Shown here piece by piece: positions 41,751-51,135 of a stretch of 64,000 nucleotides of DNA. The notes beneath the pieces are model-generated. The model was not told where the DNA came from, made no database searches, and was given only the letters and a program-made list of their open reading frames with translations. A program made the translations under genes and the position numbers. The stretch is from contig NZ_CP017990.1 of NCBI RefSeq assembly GCF_002208095.1, forward strand, positions 3,410,001-3,474,000, in the 5' to 3' direction. How positions within the stretch are numbered: the first letter of the stretch is position 1; each line of letters opens with the position of its first letter. The DNA comes from Enterobacter cloacae complex sp. ECNIH7 (lineage in GTDB: Bacteria; Pseudomonadota; Gammaproteobacteria; Enterobacterales; Enterobacteriaceae).

Positions 41751-42668
41751 ATGGAACTGATTTTTCTGGGTACGTCCGCTGGCGTGCCAACCCGCTCACG
41801 AAACGTGACGGCGATCCTGCTGGATCTTAAGCATCCCACCCGCGGCGGGCTGTGGCTGTTTGACTGCGGTGAAGGGACGCAGCATCAGCTGTTACACACC
41901 GCTTACCACCCCGGCAAGCTGGATAAAATTTTTATCACCCATCTGCATGGCGACCACCTGTTTGGCCTTCCCGGCCTTCTGTGCAGCCGCTCGATGGCCG
42001 GTAACGCCAACCCGCTGACGATTTACGGGCCAGCGGGTATTCGTGAATTTGTTGCAACTACGCTACGCCTGAGCGGGTCATGGACCGATTATCCGCTGGA
42101 GGTCGTTGAGATTGCCGAAGGGCTGGTATTCGATGACGAGGATTATCGGGTTACTGCTCAACCGCTCAATCATCCTGTGGAGTGCTATGGCTACCGTATT
42201 GATGCGCATGATAAACCCGGCGCGCTGGATGCCGCCGCGCTGATGGCCGGCGGCGTAAAACCCGGGCCGCTGTTCCAGCGTCTTAAGCACGGAGAGACCG
42301 TCACGCTGGAGGACGGACGCGTCATTAACGGCCAGGATTATCTCGCCGCACCGCAGCCCGGCAAAAAACTGGCGATTTTTGGCGATACGGCCCCATGCCC
42401 GGCAGCGCTCACGCTGGCTCAGGGCGTGGACGTGATGGTGCATGAAGCGACGCTTGAAACGGCGATGGAAGAGAAAGCCAACGGCCGGGGCCATAGCTCC
42501 ACGCGACAGGCGGCACAGCTTGCCCGTGACGCGGGCGTCGGGCGGCTCATCGTCACTCATGTCAGCTCGCGCTACGACGCGCGGGGCTGCGAAAAGCTGC
42601 TGGCAGAGTGCCGCGCGCTGTTCCCGGAATGTGAGCTGGCCGAAGATTTCGCTCAGGTTAGCGTTTAG
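41751..42668 (+). CDS. rbn: Ribonuclease BN / tRNase Z
   Basis: A 305-residue metallo-beta-lactamase-fold RNase (ElaC). The N-terminus [18 protein letters not shown] and the zinc motif [12 protein letters not shown] define the tRNase Z family. Further ligands are in the GDTAPC region, HEATLE and THVSSRYD. It has both exo- and endonuclease activity and matures tRNA 3' ends, mainly in species needing CCA addition. It is divergent from elaA with 71 bp between starts. Confidence 0.95.
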   Translation: MELIFLGTSAGVPTRSRNVTAILLDLKHPTRGGLWLFDCGEGTQHQLLHTAYHPGKLDKIFITHLHGDHLFGLPGLLCSRSMAGNANPLTIYGPAGIREFVATTLRLSGSWTDYPLEVVEIAEGLVFDDEDYRVTAQPLNHPVECYGYRIDAHDKPGALDAAALMAGGVKPGPLFQRLKHGETVTLEDGRVINGQDYLAAPQPGKKLAIFGDTAPCPAALTLAQGVDVMVHEATLETAMEEKANGRGHSSTRQAAQLARDAGVGRLIVTHVSSRYDARGCEKLLAECRALFPECELAEDFAQVSV

Positions 42669-42732
42669 TCCTTCATTTTTCCCTCAGGATGCCGATAACG
42701 ATTAAAAGGTCAGCATTTCTCTCGAGGGTAGA

Positions 42733-43737
42733 ATGGATAATTTCCAGAAAGATATTGATGACAGGGCGAATCTGACCCTGTCGAACCGTTTTGAACTGTT
42801 GCTGTTCCGTCTTGGCACCTCTCTGAACGAAAATAAATCTGAGCTGTTTGGCATTAACGTCTTTAAGCTGCGTGAAATTGTTCCGATGCCGGAGTTCACG
42901 AAACCCGCCGGGATGAAATCGCCGCTGATGGGAATGGTGAATATTCGCGATCAGGTGATCCCGGTGATTGACCTGGCCGCCGTGGCGGGCTGCAAGCCCA
43001 CCACCGGGCTGAACATCCTGCTGATCACCGAATATGCGCGCAGCGTGCAGGCGTTTGCCGTGGAATCGGTTGAGAACATCATGCGTCTGGACTGGAAGCA
43101 GGTGCATGCGGCGGAAACCGCCGTCAGCGGTCGCTACATCACCAGCATCGCGTGTCTTGACGAGAAGACCGATACCAACGATCTGGCGATGGTGCTGGAC
43201 GTTGAGCAGATCCTGTATGACATCACCCCGGCCAATCACGATCTGCACGCCACGAATCTAAAGACCACCAAATTCCATATCAAGCCAGGCGCTGTCGCTA
43301 TCGTTGCAGAAGATTCTAAGGTGGCGCGCTCGATGCTGGAGAAAGGTCTGCAGGCGATGGAGATCCCCGCGCAGCTGCATATCACCGGCAAAGACGCGTG
43401 GGAGAAAATTGGCGTGCTGGCCGCACAGGCGCAGGCTGAAGGAGTTCCCATCACCGATAAGATCGCTCTGGTGCTGACCGACCTCGAAATGCCTGAGATG
43501 GACGGTTTTACGCTCACGCGCAAAATCAAAACCGACCCGGTATTGAAGGACATTCCGGTAGTGATCCACTCTTCCCTTTCCGGCAACGCCAACGAAGACC
43601 ATATTCGCAAGGTGAAGGCCGACGGGTACGTCGCGAAGTTTGAGCTGAACGAGCTGTCGTCGGTGATTGAGGAAGTGCTGGACCGCTCGATGAAGAAGAT
43701 TGACGGGCCGTTGATTAGCCGCAAGCAGCTGGCTTAA
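42733..43737 (+). CDS. cheV: Chemotaxis coupling protein CheV
   Basis: A 334-residue fusion of a CheW-like coupling domain (about residues 15-170, LFGINVFKLREIVPMPE and GMVNIRDQVIPVIDL) with a CheY-like receiver domain (about 190-320). The phosphoacceptor is Asp250 in LVLTDLEMPEMDG, with the acidic pair in VAEDSKVARS and the switch region IHSSLSG. CheV couples chemoreceptors to CheA and adjusts adaptation. E. coli K-12 lacks it; Salmonella and Enterobacter have it. It stands alone here, away from the main flagellar loci, with a GAGGG ribosome-binding site. Confidence 0.93.
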   Translation: MDNFQKDIDDRANLTLSNRFELLLFRLGTSLNENKSELFGINVFKLREIVPMPEFTKPAGMKSPLMGMVNIRDQVIPVIDLAAVAGCKPTTGLNILLITEYARSVQAFAVESVENIMRLDWKQVHAAETAVSGRYITSIACLDEKTDTNDLAMVLDVEQILYDITPANHDLHATNLKTTKFHIKPGAVAIVAEDSKVARSMLEKGLQAMEIPAQLHITGKDAWEKIGVLAAQAQAEGVPITDKIALVLTDLEMPEMDGFTLTRKIKTDPVLKDIPVVIHSSLSGNANEDHIRKVKADGYVAKFELNELSSVIEEVLDRSMKKIDGPLISRKQLA

Positions 43738-43745
43738 GCATGGTG

Positions 43746-43788
43746 CGGGCTGATGCCCTCACCCCGGCCCTCTCCCATGGGGAGAGGG
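43746..43788 (-). repeat. Intergenic repeat family, copy 4 (inverted)
   Basis: The minus strand reads CCCTCTCCCCATGGGAGAGG, then GCCGGGGTGAGGGCATCAG. It is related to the copies at 3119, 14338 and 24987 and lies just after the cheV stop. Confidence 0.84.
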
Positions 43789-43797
43789 AGAAAACCA

Positions 43798-43830
43798 TAA
43801 AAAAACCCGCCGAGGCGGGTTTTTTGTTTT
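43798..43830. terminator. Bidirectional terminator between cheV and nuoN
   Basis: A7, CCCGCC, a GAG loop and GGCGGG with T6 form a symmetrical terminator. It serves cheV rightward and the nuo operon leftward; the nuoN stop codon touches its right edge. Confidence 0.9.
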
Positions 43831-45287
43831 TACATCAGCGGCATCGCTCGCTGCACGATATCAATCAGCGGCTGCGGATAGATACCGAAGATCAGCACCA
43901 GCAGTGCGGAGATAAGCACGACGATACCACCGGCGCTGTACTGCCAGTTGGTTGGGGCATCACGGTTGAGCTGCTGAGGCGCGCTCAGGTACAGGCTCAC
44001 GGCCACGCGCAGGTAGTAGTAGAGACCAATCGCGGAGCCGATAACCACGCCCGCGGTCAGCCACCACAGGTGCGCCTGCACACCCACAGCCAGCACGTAG
44101 AACTTACCGATGAAGCCGAGCGTCATCGGGATACCTGCCAGAGAGAGCATCATCACGGTCATTACCGCGGACAGGATCGGACGGTGCCAGAACAGACCAC
44201 GGTAGGAGAACAGTGAATCGGCATCCGGGCCACGGTACGGGCTGGACATCAGGCTCACCACGCCGAAGGCGCCGAGACTGCTGAACAGGTAACCGGCCAG
44301 ATACACGCCTACGGTTTCCATCGACATCTCGCCGCTCTGCAGCGCAATCAGCGCCACCATGAGGTAGCCCAGATGAGAGATAGACGAGTAGCCCAGCAGA
44401 CGCTTGATGTTGGTCTGGCTCAGCGCCATCAGGTTACCGAAGATGATGGAGACGAACGCGATAATGCCCAGCACCACGCGAACCGCTTCGCTGTCACCCA
44501 CAGGCGCGTACAGGAACAGACGCATGACCACACCGAAGATAGCGATCTTGCTCGCCGTCGCCAGGAAGGTCGACACCGGAGCCGGGGCGCCCTGGTATAC
44601 GTCTGGCGTCCACAGGTGGAACGGCACCAGAGAGAGTTTGAAGCCGAGGCCAACAATCATCATACCCAGACCTGCCAGCAGCAGCGGCTCATGCAGCATG
44701 CCGTCACCGAGGCTCTTGCCGAGCGCCATAAAGGAGAGGTTACCGGACTGTGCGTACAGCAGCGCAATACCAAACAGCAGGAACGAGGACGCAGCAGCAG
44801 ACAGAATGGTGTACTTGATGCTTGCTTCCAGGGAGCGCTTCTGACGGAAGGCGTAACCAATCAGGCCGAACAGCGGCAGAGAGATCAGCTCAATACCGAG
44901 GAACAGCGCGGCCAGGTGGTTCGCATTCGCCAGCAGAATGCCGCCCAGCGCGGCAATCAGAACCAGCAGGTAAAACTCTTCTTTGTTGTCGTTGTAGCCT
45001 TCGAGCCACGGGTACGCAAAGGTACAGGTTGCCAGGCTCGCCAGCAGCACCAGACCGGTATACAGCATGGCGTAACCGTCAACGCGCATCAGCGGGGTGA
45101 CGTCCATCGCCCCACCCTGGCCAACAAACCAGAGAGAGACTAACGCGGCGTTCAGGCCGATGACCGACAGCGTGGCATTCAGGAAGTGATTGCGTCGCCA
45201 CGCAATGGAGAGCATCACAACCACCACCGTCAATCCGACGATCAGCAGCGGTAGCAGCGCGATCAGTTGTTGTGGAGTTATTGTCAT
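43830..45287 (-). CDS. nuoN: NADH-quinone oxidoreductase subunit N
   Basis: A 485-residue antiporter-like subunit of complex I, with about 14 membrane helices and the same length as in E. coli. Conserved features include a kinked TM7 region and charged residues in the membrane ([51 protein letters not shown]). It forms part of the proton-pumping arm. It is the last nuo gene, 6 bp after nuoM, and runs into the shared terminator. Confidence 0.97.
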   Translation of the reverse strand: MTITPQQLIALLPLLIVGLTVVVVMLSIAWRRNHFLNATLSVIGLNAALVSLWFVGQGGAMDVTPLMRVDGYAMLYTGLVLLASLATCTFAYPWLEGYNDNKEEFYLLVLIAALGGILLANANHLAALFLGIELISLPLFGLIGYAFRQKRSLEASIKYTILSAAASSFLLFGIALLYAQSGNLSFMALGKSLGDGMLHEPLLLAGLGMMIVGLGFKLSLVPFHLWTPDVYQGAPAPVSTFLATASKIAIFGVVMRLFLYAPVGDSEAVRVVLGIIAFVSIIFGNLMALSQTNIKRLLGYSSISHLGYLMVALIALQSGEMSMETVGVYLAGYLFSSLGAFGVVSLMSSPYRGPDADSLFSYRGLFWHRPILSAVMTVMMLSLAGIPMTLGFIGKFYVLAVGVQAHLWWLTAGVVIGSAIGLYYYLRVAVSLYLSAPQQLNRDAPTNWQYSAGGIVVLISALLVLIFGIYPQPLIDIVQRAMPLM

Positions 45288-45293
45288 GGCGAA

Positions 45294-46823
45294 TTACGGC
45301 CTTGTAGTAGAAGCAGAATTAACAAACCACTGCTGGATGTTGCCCATCGCGCTATGCGAGGTATCCAGAATCGGCTGCGGGAAGAAGCCCAGCAGCACCA
45401 GCAGTACGACCAGCAGCAGGATGATGAACAGCTCACGCAGCGACATCCCCGGCAGTTCTTGTGCAGCAATTTCGCTCTTCGCTTTACCGAAGTAGGCGCG
45501 GTGCAGCATCGCCAGCGAGTACACGGAAGCGAACACCAGACCAAAGGTGGAGATCACGGTAATCACCGGTACCACTTTGAAGCTGCCGAACAGAATCATA
45601 AATTCGCCGACGAAGTTACCGGTACCCGGCATCCCCAGGGTAGCCACCGCGAAGAACATGGACAGCGCTGGCAGCCATTTAATTTTGCTCCACAGGCCGC
45701 CCATCATGCGCATGTCGCGGGTATGCAGACGCTCGTACAGCTGACCGCACAGGATGAAGAGGCCGGCTGCGGACAGACCGTGCGCAATCATCTGGATCAC
45801 TGCGCCCTGGTACGCCAGCTGGCTGCCGGTGTAGATAGCAATCAGCACGAAGCCCATGTGGGAAACGGAGGTGTAGGCAATCAAACGCTTGATGTCGTAC
45901 TGCGTGAAGGCCATCCAGGCACCGTAGAAGATACCGATCACACCCAGCCACATGGCAATCGGTGCGAACTCTGCGGAGGCATTCGGGAACAGCGGCAGTG
46001 CGAAACGCAGCAGACCATAGGCGGCCGTTTTCAGCAAGATGCCCGCCAGGTCAACGGAACCCGCCGTTGGTGCCTGAGAGTGCGCGTCTGGCAGCCAGCC
46101 GTGCAGCGGAACGACCGGCATTTTCACCGCGAACGCGATGAAGAAGCCCAGCATCAGCAGGTATTCAACGCCGTGGGACATTGGCGTCTTCAGCAGATCT
46201 TCGTAGTTGAAGGTCCAGGTACCGGTCGCGTTGTGGTGAACAAACACCAGCGCCAGAATAGCAATCAGCATCACCAGACCACTCGCCTGGGTATAGATGA
46301 AGAACTTGGTTGCCGCCGTGATACGCGTTTTACCGTCGGACGCCTTGTGGCCCCACAGCGCGATCAGGAAGTACATCGGCACCAGCATCATCTCCCAGAA
46401 GAAGAAGAACAGGAACATGTCGATGGCAAGGAACACGCCGATCACGCCGCCCAGGATCCACATCAGGTTCAGGTGGAAGAAGCCCTGGTATTTTTCGATT
46501 TCTCGCCAGGAGCAAAGTACCGCCAGAACGCCGAGCAGACCAGTCAGCACCACCATCAGCAGCGACAGACCGTCAATCGCCAGGTGGATCGTAATGCCGA
46601 AACGCGGGATCCACGGCAGGATGAACTCAGACTGCCACTGCGGAATGCCCGCAGACTGGGTCAGTGAGTAACCGCCCTGCAACCACAGTTGCAGGCCAAG
46701 CGCGAGCGTCAATCCCATGGTGATCAGCGCGATCCAGCGCGGCATCTTCACGCCAAAGCGTTCAGTCTGCCAGCACAGGAAGCCGCCGATGAAGGGAATT
46801 AATATTAGCCAGGGTAGTAACAT
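45294..46823 (-). CDS. nuoM: NADH-quinone oxidoreductase subunit M
   Basis: A 509-residue antiporter-like subunit with about 14 membrane helices. Diagnostic segments are FFFFWEMMLVPMYFLIALWG (with the conserved Glu near 144), KMPVVPLHGWLPDAHSQAPT (Lys near 234) and LIAYTSVSHMGFVLIAIYTG. These acidic and basic residues line the proton channel. Upstream of its ribosome-binding site (AAGGAATG) is a hairpin in the nuoL-nuoM gap. Confidence 0.97.
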   Translation of the reverse strand: MLLPWLILIPFIGGFLCWQTERFGVKMPRWIALITMGLTLALGLQLWLQGGYSLTQSAGIPQWQSEFILPWIPRFGITIHLAIDGLSLLMVVLTGLLGVLAVLCSWREIEKYQGFFHLNLMWILGGVIGVFLAIDMFLFFFFWEMMLVPMYFLIALWGHKASDGKTRITAATKFFIYTQASGLVMLIAILALVFVHHNATGTWTFNYEDLLKTPMSHGVEYLLMLGFFIAFAVKMPVVPLHGWLPDAHSQAPTAGSVDLAGILLKTAAYGLLRFALPLFPNASAEFAPIAMWLGVIGIFYGAWMAFTQYDIKRLIAYTSVSHMGFVLIAIYTGSQLAYQGAVIQMIAHGLSAAGLFILCGQLYERLHTRDMRMMGGLWSKIKWLPALSMFFAVATLGMPGTGNFVGEFMILFGSFKVVPVITVISTFGLVFASVYSLAMLHRAYFGKAKSEIAAQELPGMSLRELFIILLLVVLLVLLGFFPQPILDTSHSAMGNIQQWFVNSASTTRP

Positions 46824-46844
46824 GGCGATTTACATTCCTTTTTA

Positions 46845-46863
46845 AGGCCCCCAGCAGGGGCCT
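46845..46863 (-). other. Hairpin in the nuoL-nuoM gap
   Basis: AGGCCCC, a 5-base loop and GGGGCCT form a perfect 7-bp stem in the 76-bp spacer. It lies a few bases upstream of the nuoM ribosome-binding site, with no strong T tract after it. Confidence 0.6.
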
Positions 46864-46899
46864 GATTTTCAACGAATTCGAATAAAATTCACTTAACGA

Positions 46900-48741
46900 T
46901 CAACGCAACACCATCAGCAGCGCCAGCACGACAACCGCACCGATGCTCATGGACGCCACATACCAGCGCAGGTAACCGTTCTCGCTGTACAGCAGGCCTT
47001 TACCTGCAAAGCGGGAAAGGATCGCCGGGATATTCATCAGGCTGTTCAGCTGGTCGCGCTTCAGCAGCCACGCAATGCCCAGGAACGGCTTAACGAAGAT
47101 CATGTCGTACAGCCAGTCGAAGCCCCACGCGTTGTACCACCAGGTGCCCAGCAGGCGGCCCGGCGCACTGTTGGCAACGGCAGTCACCAGCGTACGTTTG
47201 CCCAGCCACAGCCATGCAGCGATCAGGATGCCCGCGATAGCGACCACACCGGAGGTGATTTCAAGCGTCAGAACGCGACCGTGCTCAAGCTCGGTGGTGT
47301 CTGGCAGTACGCCCTGCAGCGGTGGCACAATCATCGCGCCAACGAAGGTGGACAGTACCAGCAGCACAATCAGCGGCAGGTGGTGGGTAATCCCCTTCCC
47401 TGCGTGAGCGTGAATTTGTTCTTTACCGTGGAATACGATGAAAATCATACGGAAGGTATACAGGGAGGTCATGAACGCACCGACCAGACCCGCAACCATC
47501 AGATTGATATGACCATTCGCCATGGCACCCGCAAGGATTTCGTCCTTACTGAAGAAGCCCGCGGTGATCAGCGGCAGTGCCGCCAGCGCCGCGCCGCCTA
47601 CCAGGAAGCAGACATAAACCAGTGGAATAGACTTACGCAGTCCGCCCATCTTGAAGATGTTCTGCTCGTGGTGGCAGGCCAGGATCACGGAACCAGATGA
47701 CAGGAACAGCAGCGCTTTAAAGAACGCGTGCGTCATCAGGTGGAAAATGGCTGCGTCCCACGCCTGAACACCCAGCGCCAGGAACATGTAACCGATCTGG
47801 CTCATGGTGGAATACGCGAGAACGCGTTTGATGTCGGTCTGCACCAGCGCGGCAAAGCCTGCCAGCACCAGCGTGACCGCACCGACGATACCCACCAGAT
47901 GCAGAATTTCCGGGGTCATCAGGAACAGGCCATGGGTACGCGCAATCAGGTAGACACCGGCGGTTACCATGGTCGCGGCGTGGATCAGCGCGGAGACAGG
48001 GGTTGGACCCGCCATCGCGTCGGCCAGCCATGTCTGCAACGGCAGCTGCGCGGATTTACCCACGGCGCCACCCAGCAGCATCAGCGTTGCCCACCACAGC
48101 ATGTTGTTGCCTGCAGCGAAGTGCGCCGGCGCCAGTTCCACCATTTCGCGGAAGTTCAGCGTGCCCAGTTCGTTGTAAAGAATGAACAGCGCGAAAGCGA
48201 GGAAGACGTCACCCACGCGGGTCACGACGAACGCTTTCATGGCCGCTGCGCCATTCTTCGGATCGGTGTAGTAGAAACCGATCAGCAGGTAAGAACACAG
48301 ACCTACGCCTTCCCAGCCCAGATACATCAGCAGCAGGTTATCGGCCAGCACCAGAACCACCATGCTGGCGATAAACAGGTTGGTGTAGGCGAAGAAGCGG
48401 GAGTAACCCTCTTCACCGCGCATATACCAGGAGGCAAACATGTGGATCAGGAAGCCAACGCCGGTGACCACGGAAAGCATGGTCAGCGAGAGGCCATCCA
48501 GCACCAGGTTGAAGCCGATGTTGAAATCACCGACCGACATCCAGGTCCACAGCGGCACGCTGAAAGGCTGACGCCCGTTGTTAAAGAAATCGATACCCGC
48601 ATACGCCGTCACCAGCGCAGCCAGACCGATGGAGCCAATGCCCACGGTCGCAGACAGATTCTCAGACCAGCGGCCGCGAGAAAACGCCAGCAGCACGAAG
48701 CCAATCAGCGGAAAAATAATGGTTAAGGCAAGCATGTTCAT
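46900..48741 (-). CDS. nuoL: NADH-quinone oxidoreductase subunit L
   Basis: A 613-residue subunit, the largest of the membrane arm, with about 16 helices including the long lateral helix at the C-terminus. Key stretches are [20 protein letters not shown] (conserved Glu near 144), [31 protein letters not shown] and [17 protein letters not shown]. It is the distal proton pump of complex I. Its start overlaps the nuoK stop (ATGA). Confidence 0.97.
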   Translation of the reverse strand: MNMLALTIIFPLIGFVLLAFSRGRWSENLSATVGIGSIGLAALVTAYAGIDFFNNGRQPFSVPLWTWMSVGDFNIGFNLVLDGLSLTMLSVVTGVGFLIHMFASWYMRGEEGYSRFFAYTNLFIASMVVLVLADNLLLMYLGWEGVGLCSYLLIGFYYTDPKNGAAAMKAFVVTRVGDVFLAFALFILYNELGTLNFREMVELAPAHFAAGNNMLWWATLMLLGGAVGKSAQLPLQTWLADAMAGPTPVSALIHAATMVTAGVYLIARTHGLFLMTPEILHLVGIVGAVTLVLAGFAALVQTDIKRVLAYSTMSQIGYMFLALGVQAWDAAIFHLMTHAFFKALLFLSSGSVILACHHEQNIFKMGGLRKSIPLVYVCFLVGGAALAALPLITAGFFSKDEILAGAMANGHINLMVAGLVGAFMTSLYTFRMIFIVFHGKEQIHAHAGKGITHHLPLIVLLVLSTFVGAMIVPPLQGVLPDTTELEHGRVLTLEITSGVVAIAGILIAAWLWLGKRTLVTAVANSAPGRLLGTWWYNAWGFDWLYDMIFVKPFLGIAWLLKRDQLNSLMNIPAILSRFAGKGLLYSENGYLRWYVASMSIGAVVVLALLMVLR

Positions 48742-49040
48742 CCACGCAACTCACTTACTGAATCGATGTTCAGGTTCTGGCGGCGACGATGGAGCTGCAG
48801 CAACAGCGCCAGGCCAATACTCGCTTCGGCAGCCGCAAGGCTGATGGCGAGAATGTACATCACCTGACCATCGGTCTGGCCCCAGTAGCTTCCGGCGACC
48901 ACGAAGGCCAGCGCGGAGGCGTTAATCATGATTTCCAGACCGATCAGCATAAACAGCAGATTGCGGCGGATAACCAGACCGGTCAAACCCAGAACGAATA
49001 AAATCGCAGCGAGGATCAGTCCATGTGTTAAGGGGATCAT
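48738..49040 (-). CDS. nuoK: NADH-quinone oxidoreductase subunit K
   Basis: A 100-residue subunit with three membrane helices. The two conserved membrane glutamates lie in [19 protein letters not shown] and [16 protein letters not shown], and are needed for proton translocation. The gene overlaps nuoL and nuoJ by four bases each (ATGA), typical for this operon. Confidence 0.97.
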   Translation of the reverse strand: MIPLTHGLILAAILFVLGLTGLVIRRNLLFMLIGLEIMINASALAFVVAGSYWGQTDGQVMYILAISLAAAEASIGLALLLQLHRRRQNLNIDSVSELRG

Positions 49041-49591
49041 GCGCGCTCCTCCGTTTTTCTTTTCGCGCGGTCGTCAGTGCGGTTGCTCAGCACCTCACCA
49101 GCACGCTCTTCGCGGCCAACGTGGAAAGCAACAACCAGACCTGCCAGCAGCAGCATTGAGGCCAGTTCAACCGCCAGAACGTATGGGCCAAAGAGCGTGA
49201 TACCGACCTCTTTAGCGCCAATCGGCGTGCCGTCGATGCCCTGATCGTTGACGCCCAGAATGGCGTAAACAATCACCGCCAGCATGATGGCCGACAAAAT
49301 TGCCGGACCAATCCACACCTGCGGTTTTAACCACTGACGTTCCTGCTCTATTTCAGAGCCGCCCAGGTTCAGCATCATCACCACGAACACGAACAGCACC
49401 ATGATGGCCCCGGCGTAGACGATGATTTCCAGCGCACCGGCGAAGTGCGCGCCCAGCGCAAAGAACACCCCGGAAATGGCCAGCAGCGAGATGATTAAGT
49501 ACAGCAGCGCATGCACCGGATTGGTGTGCGTAATCACTCGCAGCGTAGCCAGGATGGCGATAAGGCCACAGATATAAAAAGCGAATTCCAT
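49037..49591 (-). CDS. nuoJ: NADH-quinone oxidoreductase subunit J
   Basis: A 184-residue subunit with five hydrophobic helices. The sequence [20 protein letters not shown] holds the conserved TM3 that switches between alpha and pi helix in complex I structures. The C-terminus is charged and cytoplasmic ([15 protein letters not shown]). Its stop overlaps the nuoK start, and 10 bp separate it from nuoI. Confidence 0.97.
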   Translation of the reverse strand: MEFAFYICGLIAILATLRVITHTNPVHALLYLIISLLAISGVFFALGAHFAGALEIIVYAGAIMVLFVFVVMMLNLGGSEIEQERQWLKPQVWIGPAILSAIMLAVIVYAILGVNDQGIDGTPIGAKEVGITLFGPYVLAVELASMLLLAGLVVAFHVGREERAGEVLSNRTDDRAKRKTEERA

Positions 49592-49601
49592 TGCCCTCTC
49601 C

Positions 49602-50144
49602 TTACGGTAACAGGCTCTTGACGTCGATAGGCTTAGCTTCGTTCTCTGCTTCGCCCTTATCTTTGCCGTCGATTGCCATACCCGCCATCCGGTAGAAGTT
49701 ATATTCCGGGTATTTGCCCGGACCGGAAATCAGCAGATCCTCTTTCTCGTACACCAGGTCCTGACGCTTGTACTCACCCAGCTCGAAGTCTGGAGTCAGC
49801 TGAATCGCCGTGGTTGGGCACGCTTCTTCACACAGACCGCAGAAGATGCAGCGTGAGAAGTTGATGCGGAAGAACTCAGGGTACCAGCGGCCGTCTACCG
49901 TCTCTGCTTTCTGCAGAGAGATACAGCCTACCGGACACGCTACCGCACACAGGTTACAGGCAACGCAGCGCTCGGAACCGTCCGGGTCGCGCGTCAGCAC
50001 GATACGGCCACGGTAGCGCGGCGGCAGATATACCGGCTCTTCCGGGTACATCCGGGTTTCGCGTTTGGCAAACGCGTGCAGGCCGATCATCCAGATACTG
50101 CGTACCTGGGTACCGAAGCCTACCAGTAATTCTTTTAAGGTCAT
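49602..50144 (-). CDS. nuoI: NADH-quinone oxidoreductase subunit I
   Basis: A 180-residue ferredoxin-like subunit that carries clusters N6a and N6b. Two complete motifs are visible: [15 protein letters not shown] (about residue 60) and [15 protein letters not shown] (about 100). An N-terminal amphipathic stretch attaches it to the membrane arm. It passes electrons toward NuoB and is fully conserved in length. Confidence 0.97.
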   Translation of the reverse strand: MTLKELLVGFGTQVRSIWMIGLHAFAKRETRMYPEEPVYLPPRYRGRIVLTRDPDGSERCVACNLCAVACPVGCISLQKAETVDGRWYPEFFRINFSRCIFCGLCEEACPTTAIQLTPDFELGEYKRQDLVYEKEDLLISGPGKYPEYNFYRMAGMAIDGKDKGEAENEAKPIDVKSLLP

Positions 50145-50157
50145 GGTCTATAGCCCC

Positions 50158-51135
50158 TTATGGCTGCTGCCAGAGAATGACAGCGGCCGTTACCAACAAG
50201 TTGACGAGCGTCAGCGGCAGGCACACTTTCCAGCCGAAGGACATTACCTGGTCGTAACGCGGACGCGGTAACGCTGCGCGAATCAAAATGAACATCATCA
50301 TGAAGAACGCGGTTTTCAGCGCGAACCAGATGAACGGCGGTAAGAACGGGCCATGCCAGCCACCGAAGAACAGCGTTACCATCAACGCGGAAATGGTGAC
50401 GATACCGATGTACTCGCCCACGAAGAACAGACCGAATTTCATACCGGAATATTCGATGTGGTAACCGTCCGCCAGTTCCTGTTCGGCTTCTGGCTGGTCA
50501 AACGGGTGACGGTGACACACCGCCACGCCCGCGATAGCAAAGGTAATAAACCCAAAGAACTGCGGGATAACGTTCCAGATGCCGGCCTGGTTGTTGACGA
50601 TGTCGGTCATGTTGAATGAACCGGCCTGCGCCACCACGCCCATCAGGGAGAGACCCAGGAACACTTCGTAGCTCAGCGTCTGCGCGGAAGCACGCATCGC
50701 ACCCAGCAGCGAGTATTTGTTGTTACTGGACCAGCCTGCGAACAGCACCGCGTAAACCGCGAGGCCTGCCATCATCAGGAAGAACAGAATGCCGATGTTC
50801 AGGTCAGCGACCACCCAGGTCGGGCTGACCGGAACGATAGCAAACGCCAGCAGCAGCGAGGTGAAGGCGATCATCGGTGCCAGAGTAAAGATCACGCGGT
50901 CAGAGAAGCGCGGGATCCAGTCCTCTTTAAAGAACATCTTGATCATGTCCGCGACCAGCTGGAGTGAACCACCCCAGCCCACGCGGTTCGGTCCGTAACG
51001 GTTCTGGAACAGACCGAGCAGACGACGTTCACCAAAGCTCATGAACGCGCCGCAGGTGACCACCACCAGCAGAATAACAATTGCTTTCAGAATGCTCAGC
51101 AGGATGTCGATAAGATCCGGCGTTAACCAACTCAT
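50158..51135 (-). CDS. nuoH: NADH-quinone oxidoreductase subunit H
   Basis: A 325-residue subunit with eight membrane helices at the junction of the two arms, forming part of the quinone chamber. Conserved segments include [39 protein letters not shown] and [22 protein letters not shown]. The start overlaps the nuoG stop (ATGA). Confidence 0.97.
   Translation of the reverse strand: MSWLTPDLIDILLSILKAIVILLVVVTCGAFMSFGERRLLGLFQNRYGPNRVGWGGSLQLVADMIKMFFKEDWIPRFSDRVIFTLAPMIAFTSLLLAFAIVPVSPTWVVADLNIGILFFLMMAGLAVYAVLFAGWSSNNKYSLLGAMRASAQTLSYEVFLGLSLMGVVAQAGSFNMTDIVNNQAGIWNVIPQFFGFITFAIAGVAVCHRHPFDQPEAEQELADGYHIEYSGMKFGLFFVGEYIGIVTISALMVTLFFGGWHGPFLPPFIWFALKTAFFMMMFILIRAALPRPRYDQVMSFGWKVCLPLTLVNLLVTAAVILWQQP

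Noticed and set aside
45267..46667. 466-codon open frame antisense to nuoM
   Set aside because: His- and Gln-rich translation typical of the reverse complement of a membrane-protein gene; no support for coding.
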